The position numbers and the translations under genes were made by a program. Under the pieces are notes generated by a model that had not been told where the DNA came from, ran no database searches, and saw nothing but the letters and a program-made list of their open reading frames with translations. This document shows, in pieces, positions 50,311 to 56,620 of a stretch of 56,620 nucleotides of DNA. The stretch spans positions 1 to 56,620 of the forward strand of contig CACYPU010000011.1 in the NCBI GenBank assembly GCA_902776365.1, given 5' to 3'. The DNA is from an uncultured Bacteroidota bacterium (GTDB taxonomy: Bacteria; Bacteroidota; Bacteroidia; Bacteroidales; P3). Numbering within the stretch: the stretch's first letter is position 1; each line of letters starts with the position of its first letter.

Positions 50311-51380
50311 TGGAACTCTCCCTCAAACAGCGAGTCGGCCTTGAATTGCAGCGTTCTCTGCGTAAAACCAACGAGCAGTTGCATCCGTTGCGTACCCTCT
50401 TCTGGGAGTGTACGCTGCGGTGCAATATGAGTTGCCGCCACTGTGGCAGCGACTGCAAGATACAGCCTTCCGTGAAGGACATGCCCGCTGAGGATTTCCT
50501 CCGCGTCATCGACACCATCACCCCCCACGTCGACCCTCATAAGACTTTCATCATCTTCACCGGCGGCGAGGCCCTGCTGCGCGACGACCTCGAAGAGGTG
50601 GGCCTCGAACTCTACCGACGCGAATACCCCTGGGGATTGGTCACCAATGGTTTCCTTCTAGATGAGAAACGTCTCAATTCTTTGATGGCCAGCGGTATGC
50701 ATTCCATTACCGTCAGCCTCGACGGCTTTGAGGAGCAGCACAACTGGATTCGTCGCCACCCGCAGTCGTTTGCGAAAGCCGTGGAGGCCATCAAGTTGCT
50801 GGTCAAGCGGAAAGACCTGCTGTGGGACATCGTCACCTGCGTCAATCCACAGAGCTATCCCCACCTGCACGAGTTCAAGGATTTCCTCGTTTCGCTTGGC
50901 GTCCCCGCCTGGCGCTTGTTCAGCATTTTCCCCATGGGCCGTGCCGCCAACGATGCTGACCTGCAGCTTTCCGACGAGCAATATCGTGGCATCCTGAATT
51001 TCATCCGTGAATGTCGCGAAAAAGAAAATCGCATTCATGTGAGCTACTCTTGCGAGGGCTTCCTCGGCCCCTATGAGCAGCGTGTCCGCGACCATTTCTT
51101 CTACTGCCGCAGCGGCGTCGAGGTGGCTTCGGTACGTTGCGACGGTGCTATCAGCGGCTGCACCTCGGTGCGCAGCCATATGGATCAGGGCAATATCTAC
51201 AAGGACGACTTCTGGGACGTCTGGCAGAACCGCTTCCAGGTGATGCGTGACCGAAGTTGGGCCAAAAAGGACCAATGCAAGGATTGCAAGGTCTGGCGCT
51301 ACTGCGAAGGTTCCGGCCTCCACCTCTACGATGACAATGGCGACCTACTGGTCTGCCACTATCATCGCTTGCAAAAATAA
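50310..51380 (+). CDS. Radical SAM/SPASM enzyme of the lipoprotein cassette
   Basis: A 356-residue radical SAM enzyme. The [4Fe-4S]-SAM motif CNMSCRHC (C38, C42, C45) follows the block PLRTLFWECTLR. GGEALLRDD is the GGE SAM-binding loop near residue 91. VSLDGFEEQHNWIR is typical of peptide-modifying members. The C-terminal SPASM region has seven cysteines (FYCRSG, CDGAISGC, then CKDCKVWRYC and CHYH), enough for auxiliary clusters. Comparable enzymes modify ribosomally made peptides or maturate sulfatases. With two lipoproteins immediately upstream and overlap with one, a lipoprotein is the likely target. It matches what I recall as TIGR04133 (rSAM/lipoprotein system). The reaction is unknown. 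Confidence 0.92.
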   Translation: MELSLKQRVGLELQRSLRKTNEQLHPLRTLFWECTLRCNMSCRHCGSDCKIQPSVKDMPAEDFLRVIDTITPHVDPHKTFIIFTGGEALLRDDLEEVGLELYRREYPWGLVTNGFLLDEKRLNSLMASGMHSITVSLDGFEEQHNWIRRHPQSFAKAVEAIKLLVKRKDLLWDIVTCVNPQSYPHLHEFKDFLVSLGVPAWRLFSIFPMGRAANDADLQLSDEQYRGILNFIRECREKENRIHVSYSCEGFLGPYEQRVRDHFFYCRSGVEVASVRCDGAISGCTSVRSHMDQGNIYKDDFWDVWQNRFQVMRDRSWAKKDQCKDCKVWRYCEGSGLHLYDDNGDLLVCHYHRLQK

Positions 51381-51391
51381 TTTTTTTTTTT

Positions 51392-51412
51392 ACCTTTCAA
51401 TTTTCATTTTTT
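51392..51412. repeat. Possible short heptamer array upstream of metK
   Basis: Three 7-base units, ACCTTTC, AATTTTC, ATTTTTT, just upstream of the metK -7 element. The number of units is too small and the composition too simple to be sure. Confidence 0.35.
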
Positions 51413-51415
51413 TCG

Positions 51416-51423
51416 TATCTTTG
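51416..51423 (+). promoter_or_regulatory. Promoter -7 element of metK
   Basis: TATCTTTG is a perfect -7 box. The -33 slot about 19 bases upstream is T/C-rich but not TTTG. The transcript would start near 51430, exactly before the riboswitch. Confidence 0.75.
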
Positions 51424-51432
51424 CATCCGCAA

Positions 51433-51484
51433 TGTGGATAGATTTGTAATGATTGCAACCACTTGAAAAAATGCTAAAGCACTA
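51433..51484 (+). promoter_or_regulatory. SAM-II riboswitch upstream of metK
   Basis: The leader contains the conserved SAM-II elements in order: P1 strand GTGG (51434-51437), GATTTG (51441-51446), TTGCA (51453-51457), P1 complement CCAC (51459-51462), an A-rich segment, and GCTAAAG (51473-51479). The published SAM-II consensus has GTGG, GATTTG, TTGCA, CCAC, a TAAA-type segment and GCTAAA in the same order and spacing. Binding of S-adenosylmethionine would repress metK, the SAM-producing gene. A separate hairpin, ACTGTTAA/TTAACAGT (51515-51522 with 51532-51539), lies between the aptamer and the start codon and may be the expression platform. Confidence 0.85.
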
Positions 51485-51555
51485 ATTCAACGGCAATTTC
51501 AGTACAATCTTTTCACTGTTAAAACAAAGTATTAACAGTTAAAAGTAATGTAATT

Positions 51556-52815
51556 ATGAGTTATTTTTTCACTTCAGAAAGTGTTTCAGAGGGCCATCCC
51601 GACAAAGTGGCCGACCAAATCAGCGATGCGCTGCTTGACGAATTCCTCCGCCGCGACCCCGAGAGCCACGTGGCTTGCGAGACGCTGGTGACCACTGGCC
51701 TCGCCGTCGTCAGCGGCGAGGTGACCTGCAACGGCTGGGTCGACATCCAAGAGACCGTCCGCGATGTCATCAAGGAGATTGGCTACACCAAGGGCGAGTA
51801 CAAGTTCGAGTCGGAGTCCTGCGCCGTGCTCTCTACCATTCACGGCCAGAGCGGCGACATCAATCAGGGCGTCAGCCGCAAGAAAGAAGAGGAGCAGGGT
51901 GCCGGCGACCAAGGCATGATGTTCGGCTATGCCTGCAACGAGACGCGCGAGTACATGCCGCTGCCCATCACGCTGGCCCATATCTTCCTTATGGAGCTTA
52001 CCAAGATACGCAAGGAGGGCAAGGTGATGACCTACCTGCGTCCCGACGCTAAGAGTCAGATTACCATCGAATACAGCGACGACAACAAGCCGCTGCGTGT
52101 TGACACCATCGTGCTCTCGACCCAGCACGACGAGTTCGACAGCGAGCGCAAGATGCTGAAACAGATAGAGAAGGACGTGCGTGACATACTCATCCCGCGT
52201 GTGCTCAAACGTATCAACGCCAAGAATCGTGCCCTCTTCGCCAAGAAGGACTACAAACTCTTCGTTAACCCCACAGGCAAGTTCGTCATTGGTGGTCCCC
52301 ATGGTGACACCGGCCTCACGGGCCGCAAGATTATCGTCGACACCTACGGTGGTCGCGGTGCCCACGGTGGTGGTGCCTTCAGTGGGAAAGACCCCTCGAA
52401 GGTCGACCGCTCGGCGGCTTATGCTACGCGTCATATCGCCAAAAATATGGTCGCCGCCGGTCTCTGCGACGAGGTGCTCGTGCAGGTGGCTTACGCCATC
52501 GGTGTGGCCGAGCCTGTTGGATTCTATGTGAATACTTATGGCACGGCTAAAGTGAAAATAACCGATGGCGAGATAGCAAAGAGGGTGGAAAAACTTTTCG
52601 ACATGCGTCCTTTCGCCATCACCCAGCGTTTCGGCCTCAAGAATCCCATCTACCGTCGCACCGCCGCCTACGGCCACATGGGTCGTGACCCCAAGGAGGA
52701 GACCGTCATCCTCTATGACGCCGAAGGCCGCAAGCACACCAAGAAGGTCCAGCTTTTCGGCTGGGAGAAACTCGACATGGTCGACGCAATAAAGAAAGAA
52801 TTCAAACTGAAATAG
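51556..52815 (+). CDS. metK: S-adenosylmethionine synthetase
   Basis: Makes SAM from methionine and ATP. The 419 residues are slightly longer than the E. coli enzyme. The N terminus has [20 protein letters not shown] (ATP/methionine site His). [14 protein letters not shown] is the flexible-loop motif near residue 117. [20 protein letters not shown] lies near residue 257 and [19 protein letters not shown] near residue 272, both conserved catalytic blocks. The gene is preceded by a SAM-II riboswitch, consistent with feedback control. pdxJ starts two bases after its stop. Confidence 0.98.
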   Translation: MSYFFTSESVSEGHPDKVADQISDALLDEFLRRDPESHVACETLVTTGLAVVSGEVTCNGWVDIQETVRDVIKEIGYTKGEYKFESESCAVLSTIHGQSGDINQGVSRKKEEEQGAGDQGMMFGYACNETREYMPLPITLAHIFLMELTKIRKEGKVMTYLRPDAKSQITIEYSDDNKPLRVDTIVLSTQHDEFDSERKMLKQIEKDVRDILIPRVLKRINAKNRALFAKKDYKLFVNPTGKFVIGGPHGDTGLTGRKIIVDTYGGRGAHGGGAFSGKDPSKVDRSAAYATRHIAKNMVAAGLCDEVLVQVAYAIGVAEPVGFYVNTYGTAKVKITDGEIAKRVEKLFDMRPFAITQRFGLKNPIYRRTAAYGHMGRDPKEETVILYDAEGRKHTKKVQLFGWEKLDMVDAIKKEFKLK

Positions 52816-52816
52816 A

Positions 52817-53551
52817 ATGACTAAGTTAAGTGTCAATATCAACAAGGTTGCCACCATTCGCAATGCTCGTGGTGGCAACACTCCTAATGTCAAGCAGTTC
52901 GCTATTGATTGTGAGCGCTTCGGCGCCCAGGGCATCACAGTGCATCCGCGTCCCGACGAGCGCCACATCCGCTACGCCGACGTCTATGACATCAAGCCCA
53001 TCATTACCACGGAGTTCAACATTGAGGGAAATCCTAAGGGTGTCTCCAAAAGTAAACCCTATGGATTCATCGACCTCGTCAAGGAAATCCGCCCCACCCA
53101 GGTGACTCTCGTGCCTGACGCCGAAGGTGTTCTTACCTCCAACGCCGGCTGGGATACCGTTACACATCAGGACTATCTGAAGGACATTGTCAAGGAGTTC
53201 CAGGCTTGTGGTATCCGTGTCAGCATTTTCATCGATGCGAACCCACAGATGATACAGATGGCCGCTCGTACCGGCACCGATCGTGTGGAACTCTACACCG
53301 AGAGCTATGCCAGCCGTTACGCTGATGGCCGTGAGGCAGCAATCAAGCCCTTCGTCGAGGCTGCCCGTGTGGCTCGCGACTGCGGTCTCGGGCTCAACGC
53401 CGGTCACGACCTCAGTCTGGAAAACCTCACCTACTTTCATCAGCAGATTCCTTGGGTAGACGAAGTGAGCATTGGTCATGCCCTCATCTCCGACGCCCTC
53501 TACCTAGGCATAGAAGAGACCATCCACCGCTATCTAGACTGCCTGAAATGA
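52817..53551 (+). CDS. pdxJ: Pyridoxine 5'-phosphate synthase
   Basis: Condenses 1-deoxyxylulose 5-phosphate with 3-amino-1-hydroxyacetone phosphate to give pyridoxine phosphate in the DXP-dependent vitamin B6 route. The 244 residues form a TIM barrel with [18 protein letters not shown] at the start, [18 protein letters not shown] near residue 35 (catalytic His), FNIEGNP (catalytic Glu), [19 protein letters not shown] near residue 95 and [11 protein letters not shown] near residue 193 (catalytic His). The length is normal. It is cotranscribed with metK and coupled by ATGA to the hexosaminidase gene. Confidence 0.97.
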   Translation: MTKLSVNINKVATIRNARGGNTPNVKQFAIDCERFGAQGITVHPRPDERHIRYADVYDIKPIITTEFNIEGNPKGVSKSKPYGFIDLVKEIRPTQVTLVPDAEGVLTSNAGWDTVTHQDYLKDIVKEFQACGIRVSIFIDANPQMIQMAARTGTDRVELYTESYASRYADGREAAIKPFVEAARVARDCGLGLNAGHDLSLENLTYFHQQIPWVDEVSIGHALISDALYLGIEETIHRYLDCLK

Positions 53552-56127
53552 AACGTATAGTAGTTGTGTTGCTGCTGGCACTGGGTGTGTCGGCGATGGC
53601 GCAGGAGAACATTAACCTCGGCGTGATACCCACGCCGCAGCGGGTGGAAATGCGCCATTCATCGCCATGCCACCCCAGAAAGTTTAGGGAGATGAAGGTC
53701 GATGCCCTGCCGGTGGATGCCAATATGGAGCAAGCCTACCAGCTGATCATCGAGCCGAAAGGCATCACCCTGAAATACACTTCGGAGCATGGCCTGCAAT
53801 ACGGAAGGCTGACGCTGCAACAGCTTAGAACTATCTATGGGAACGAACTGCCCTGTTGCACCATCACCGACTGGCCGGCCTACCGCTATCGTGGCTGGAT
53901 GGACGACCAGAGTCGCGGCCCCGTGCCGCACGCCGCCTACCGCCAGAAGCAATGGGAGACGCTGCATGCGTTGAAGTTCAACTTCTGCAACTACTACACC
54001 GAGCATACCCTATACCAGCCGGAGTTCCCCGACCTGGCGCCCGCTTACCTCGCCGACTGCAAGCCGCATCTCGACGAGGTCATCAACCTCCAGCTCTTCG
54101 CACATGCTGAGAAGACGCTTTGTGTGCCGTATTATCAATATATGATGGACAGCAAGGCTAACTTTAATCCCGACAACGAAGCTACCTACGACTTCTTGCG
54201 CAAGCGTATAGCCGCTGCGTATGAACGCATTCCCACCTCGCCATTCTTCATCATCAACTGCGACGAAACAGAACAACTGGGTACTGGTAGAGCGAAGAAT
54301 TTGGTGGATTCATTGGGTGCTGACCAGGTGTATGTCAACCACATCAACCGCTGCTACGACATTATTAGAGAAGTGGGTAGTGGACAGTGGGTAGTGGATA
54401 GCACACGTGGCCAAATGCTACCAACTACCCACTACCAACTACCCACTCGAATCGTCATGTGGGGCGACATCGTGGCCAAGAATCCGGAGATGATGAAGCA
54501 ACTCCCGCAGGAAATGACCTATATCATGTGGGCCTACGAACCTCTCGACAGCTACGACCACCTGATAAAACCCTTCAAGGACAACGGCACGCCCTTCTGG
54601 GTGGCACCGTCGCTGTCGCATAGCAGCAATATGATTCCTAACCCCTACCGCTACATGAAGAACATCGCCAATCTCGCTCGCGACGGCTGGCGTAATGGTG
54701 CCGAGGGCTTGATGAACACCTGCTGGGACGACAACGGGGAAGCTCTGTTTGACAACTGCTGGCATGGACTCTTCTGGAGTGCCGAGATGGCCTGGAACCC
54801 CATCAAGACCGACGACCCCGAGGAGTTTGCCCGTCGCGAAAAGCAGTTCAACGAGAACTTTGCTCGACTCTTCTATGGGGACAAGAATAGGGTCAATGTC
54901 AATAGCCTATATGAGATGGGTGCCCTCGAAAGCGATCCGCTAATTGGCGACTGGTACACTTCGGCCGCCTTGATGGAGCCCCTCCTCAACATCAATCCCG
55001 ACAACACTGGTGAGGAAATGCAGCAAAGGATAGACCATGTGATGCATCTGGTGGATACTTTCTATGTCGACTCTGCTGCCAATCCGCATGTCCATTATGC
55101 TTTGATGCGTCTGAAGGCCACTGCCGAGAAGTGTGCCCTTCGCAAGGATATCCCTTGGCAGCTTCGGGGAGGTGTTGTCTACCCTGACGTGAAAGGCGAC
55201 TGCCAACTTTACCTGAAGACCCTCTTTAACCTCAAGCGAGAGTACCTCCGCCTCTGGGATCAGGAAAACGGCGACTATGAGCGTTATATAATATTAAATA
55301 GATACGACGCGCTCGCGCGTGAAGTGCTGGAGCTTGACAGACATGTCTTTATGCCAGTAGGGATGCAGCGTGTTGCGTCCGCTATCGCGGAGGTGTTTGT
55401 GGACACAGCATGCCGTGTCCCTATTGTAGCGCTGCGGACGATATATGATGACCGGGATATCTACTACACCCTCGATGGCTCCGAGCCCACCGCCTCCTCC
55501 ACCCTCTATGAGGGTCCCTTCCCACTGGAACGTTCCGCCACCATCCGTGCCATCACCTATAACGACTACGGCGAAGGTGTCATCAGCGAACAGTACCTCC
55601 TCTCTCATCTCGGCATGGGTGCCAAAATCAAACTTAACACCCCCTTCTCCACTTACAAGGCTATTTACAGTGGTGGCGGCGCGAATGCCCTCATCGATGG
55701 GCAGTTGGGCTCTAATACCACCTACGCCGATGGTCACTGGCAAGGATACTGGGGCGACAGTATCGACGCGATTATTGACTTCGGTATGCCCAAGACTGTG
55801 CATGAGGTGAGCATGCGTTTCATGCAGAACACCTTCGACTGGATTCTGGCACCGAAATGGATTAAGGTTTATGTATCGGACAACGGTAAAGACTGGAAAC
55901 TAATGAATCAAATGCACTACGATATGGATCCCCGCGAGACGGGAATGCGGCTAAGACATTATAATGTGGAACTGGGCATTTTAGACATTACCAACCAAAT
56001 TTATGTGGACCAACCCACCACCCGTTACCTCCGTGTTGTTGTTCCCAATCCCGGACCGCTGCCAGAGTGGCATCCCGCTCCCGGACAACCCTCTTACCTC
56101 TTCACCGACGAAATCGTTGTCCACTAG
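53548..56127 (+). CDS. GH20-type beta-N-acetylhexosaminidase with C-terminal accessory domains
   Basis: An 859-residue exported glycosidase. The signal peptide is at 1-18 ([13 protein letters not shown]). A GH20 N-terminal alpha/beta domain covers 20-110 ([12 protein letters not shown]). A TIM-barrel catalytic domain from about 118 opens with [19 protein letters not shown]. The acidic pair lies in [12 protein letters not shown] near residue 238, in place of the usual DE in [16 protein letters not shown] and [12 protein letters not shown] follow. Residues about 630-690 form a chitobiase/FN3-type domain ([19 protein letters not shown]) and 700-859 an F5/8-type (discoidin) carbohydrate-binding domain. 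A heptamer inverted repeat lies inside the barrel at residues 275-300. The predicted substrates are GlcNAc- or GalNAc-terminated glycans, such as mucin or peptidoglycan sugars. It is coupled to pdxJ by ATGA. Confidence 0.87.
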   Translation: MKRIVVVLLLALGVSAMAQENINLGVIPTPQRVEMRHSSPCHPRKFREMKVDALPVDANMEQAYQLIIEPKGITLKYTSEHGLQYGRLTLQQLRTIYGNELPCCTITDWPAYRYRGWMDDQSRGPVPHAAYRQKQWETLHALKFNFCNYYTEHTLYQPEFPDLAPAYLADCKPHLDEVINLQLFAHAEKTLCVPYYQYMMDSKANFNPDNEATYDFLRKRIAAAYERIPTSPFFIINCDETEQLGTGRAKNLVDSLGADQVYVNHINRCYDIIREVGSGQWVVDSTRGQMLPTTHYQLPTRIVMWGDIVAKNPEMMKQLPQEMTYIMWAYEPLDSYDHLIKPFKDNGTPFWVAPSLSHSSNMIPNPYRYMKNIANLARDGWRNGAEGLMNTCWDDNGEALFDNCWHGLFWSAEMAWNPIKTDDPEEFARREKQFNENFARLFYGDKNRVNVNSLYEMGALESDPLIGDWYTSAALMEPLLNINPDNTGEEMQQRIDHVMHLVDTFYVDSAANPHVHYALMRLKATAEKCALRKDIPWQLRGGVVYPDVKGDCQLYLKTLFNLKREYLRLWDQENGDYERYIILNRYDALAREVLELDRHVFMPVGMQRVASAIAEVFVDTACRVPIVALRTIYDDRDIYYTLDGSEPTASSTLYEGPFPLERSATIRAITYNDYGEGVISEQYLLSHLGMGAKIKLNTPFSTYKAIYSGGGANALIDGQLGSNTTYADGHWQGYWGDSIDAIIDFGMPKTVHEVSMRFMQNTFDWILAPKWIKVYVSDNGKDWKLMNQMHYDMDPRETGMRLRHYNVELGILDITNQIYVDQPTTRYLRVVVPNPGPLPEWHPAPGQPSYLFTDEIVVH
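54372..54447. repeat. Heptamer inverted repeat inside the hexosaminidase gene
   Basis: The left arm has AGTGGGT, AGTGGAC, AGTGGGT, AGTGGAT (54372-54399). A 20-base spacer follows, then the right arm ACCAACT, ACCCACT, ACCAACT, ACCCACT (54420-54447). The arms are complementary over about 28 bases with a few mismatches. Both arms and the loop are translated ([13 protein letters not shown], then [10 protein letters not shown]), giving a probable in-frame insertion of about 20 residues before the MWGDI strand of the GH20 barrel. Confidence 0.93.
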
Positions 56128-56182
56128 CCACCAAAAAGTTTATTTGGGGTTGTATTAATTCTATAAGAAATATATTGTTGAT

Positions 56183-56213
56183 AAGCCACCTTTATATAGG
56201 GTGGTTTTTCTTT
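56183..56213 (+). terminator. Terminator after the hexosaminidase gene
   Basis: AAGCCACC (56183-56190) pairs with GGTGGTTT (56200-56207) around a loop of about nine bases, followed by TTCTTTG. It lies about 55 bases past the stop codon. Confidence 0.75.
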
Positions 56214-56419
56214 GTTTATATAATGATAATCATACTGTTATATTGTTTTTATGGTGTTTTGGGCTGTTTTTACAGAAAAGTTATATAATTTTTTCTTTTT
56301 CTTATCGTTTATCGGTGTTTTTTGCTGGTGAAACTGGTTAGAAGTATAAAATTTTATATTCATAAATCATTGATATACAGATTATAGATAATGATTGATG
56401 ACTTTTTTTGAAAAAATAT
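56214..56419. other. AT-rich intergenic DNA without a recognisable gene
   Basis: Very AT-rich, with no open frame of coding character on either strand and no repeat array of the 7- or 10/11-base type. It lies between the hexosaminidase terminator and the promoter at 56420. Confidence 0.6.
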
Positions 56420-56450
56420 TTTGGTAGTTTGAAAAAAGGTTGTATTTTTG
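56420..56450 (+). promoter_or_regulatory. Promoter of the next gene, cut by the window edge
   Basis: TTTG at 56420-56423, 19 bases, TATTTTTG at 56443-56450. It is a full consensus match. The transcript starts near 56457 and has a leader of about 158 bases before the ATG at 56615. Confidence 0.9.
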
Positions 56451-56456
56451 CATCCG

Positions 56457-56614
56457 CTTTCGCCAAAAAACAGGGGTTGTTGAAAACTCCTCAAAAAGGA
56501 AGCAAGAGTAATTTGAAATTAATGAGAAGATAGAGATAGCGTGTGTCACTCCTTATACTAAGGTATGGGGGGACACGAAGACGAGTCAAAAGGTAAAAAC
56601 GAACAATTCTTACA
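56457..56614 (+). promoter_or_regulatory. Structured 158-base leader
   Basis: A long leader with a compound hairpin: GTGTC (56543-56547) pairs with GACAC (56572-56576), enclosing CCTTA (56551-56555) paired with TAAGG (56559-56563). I do not recognise a known riboswitch. The purine-rich stretches on either side resemble leaders of highly expressed envelope genes, but the gene itself is outside the window. Confidence 0.4.
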
Positions 56615-56620
56615 ATGAAG
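56615..56620 (+). CDS. Start of a downstream gene (two codons only)
   Basis: ATGAAG at the last six bases fits the common MK start of an exported protein and follows a promoter and leader. Nothing more can be said. Confidence 0.4.

Noticed and set aside
51548-51553. Start-stop ATGTAA just before metK
   Set aside because: A minimal start-stop could act as a regulatory upstream ORF, but in this AT-rich leader a chance occurrence is more likely.

Overview
The window is a chromosomal segment of a member of the Bacteroidota, most likely order Bacteroidales. Four things support this. Nearly every promoter I can find has the Bacteroidota form TTTG, a 19-base gap, then TAnnTTTG. There is a full-length SprA translocon gene of the type IX secretion system (T9SS), and a giant secreted adhesin ends in a T9SS sorting domain. 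A TonB receptor is paired with a DUF4249 lipoprotein. The metabolic enzymes are of Bacteroidales type: a long divergent PurM, a fused DAHP synthase/chorismate mutase, and a TGS-domain nucleoside kinase. I cannot name the genus. Coding DNA is fairly GC-rich and intergenic DNA is AT-rich. No prophage, insertion sequence or CRISPR array is visible, so this is mostly core genome.

Layout. 1-404: remnant of a ferredoxin-type gene, then the pnp promoter and leader. 405-4977: polynucleotide phosphorylase, an AGCS amino acid/cation symporter and a small periplasmic TonB-C protein. 5009-6691: an 11-base inverted repeat array, divergent purM and tRNA-Gly(CCC). 6692-12941: a tight run of a YitT membrane protein, a glycosyltransferase, two exported proteins (one TPR/PD40/OmpA-like, resembling PorE) and an alpha/beta hydrolase. 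13044-15661: gdhA, a YugP-type zinc peptidase and aroQ, which converges on a minus-strand group (tsaC, a holin-like membrane protein, panC). 17809-30428: an M64 peptidase, a lipoprotein, ruvA, sprA, a TPR protein and a DedA protein. 30440-36854: sufS, recN and aroK converging on a nucleoside kinase and aminopeptidase P. 37287-41939: the adhesin. 42092-47552: glutamine synthetase, folK, a TonB receptor and a DUF4249 lipoprotein. 47732-49548: rplU-rpmA and, on the minus strand, DAHP synthase/chorismate mutase. 49603-51380: a radical SAM/lipoprotein cassette. 51433-56127: a SAM-II riboswitch ahead of metK, then pdxJ and a GH20-type hexosaminidase.

Two signals deserve most attention. First, at least fourteen short tandem arrays have a unit period of exactly 7, or of 10-11, bases. 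The unit sequence differs from array to array, but the period class is shared, and several arrays fold back as inverted repeats. They lie between genes and also in frame inside conserved genes (ruvA, recN, folK twice, the hexosaminidase, and the signal peptide of the DUF4249 protein). Second, the radical SAM/lipoprotein cassette contains a 52-residue mini-lipoprotein that shares its N terminus and an MYGxPT motif with its larger partner, which makes it a candidate substrate.

Functionally, SprA with the adhesin and the PorE-like protein point to T9SS export of surface adhesins. aroQ, aroK and DAHP synthase/chorismate mutase are scattered pieces of the shikimate pathway. gdhA and glnA cover ammonium assimilation. 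All annotations come from reading the sequence without database searches.
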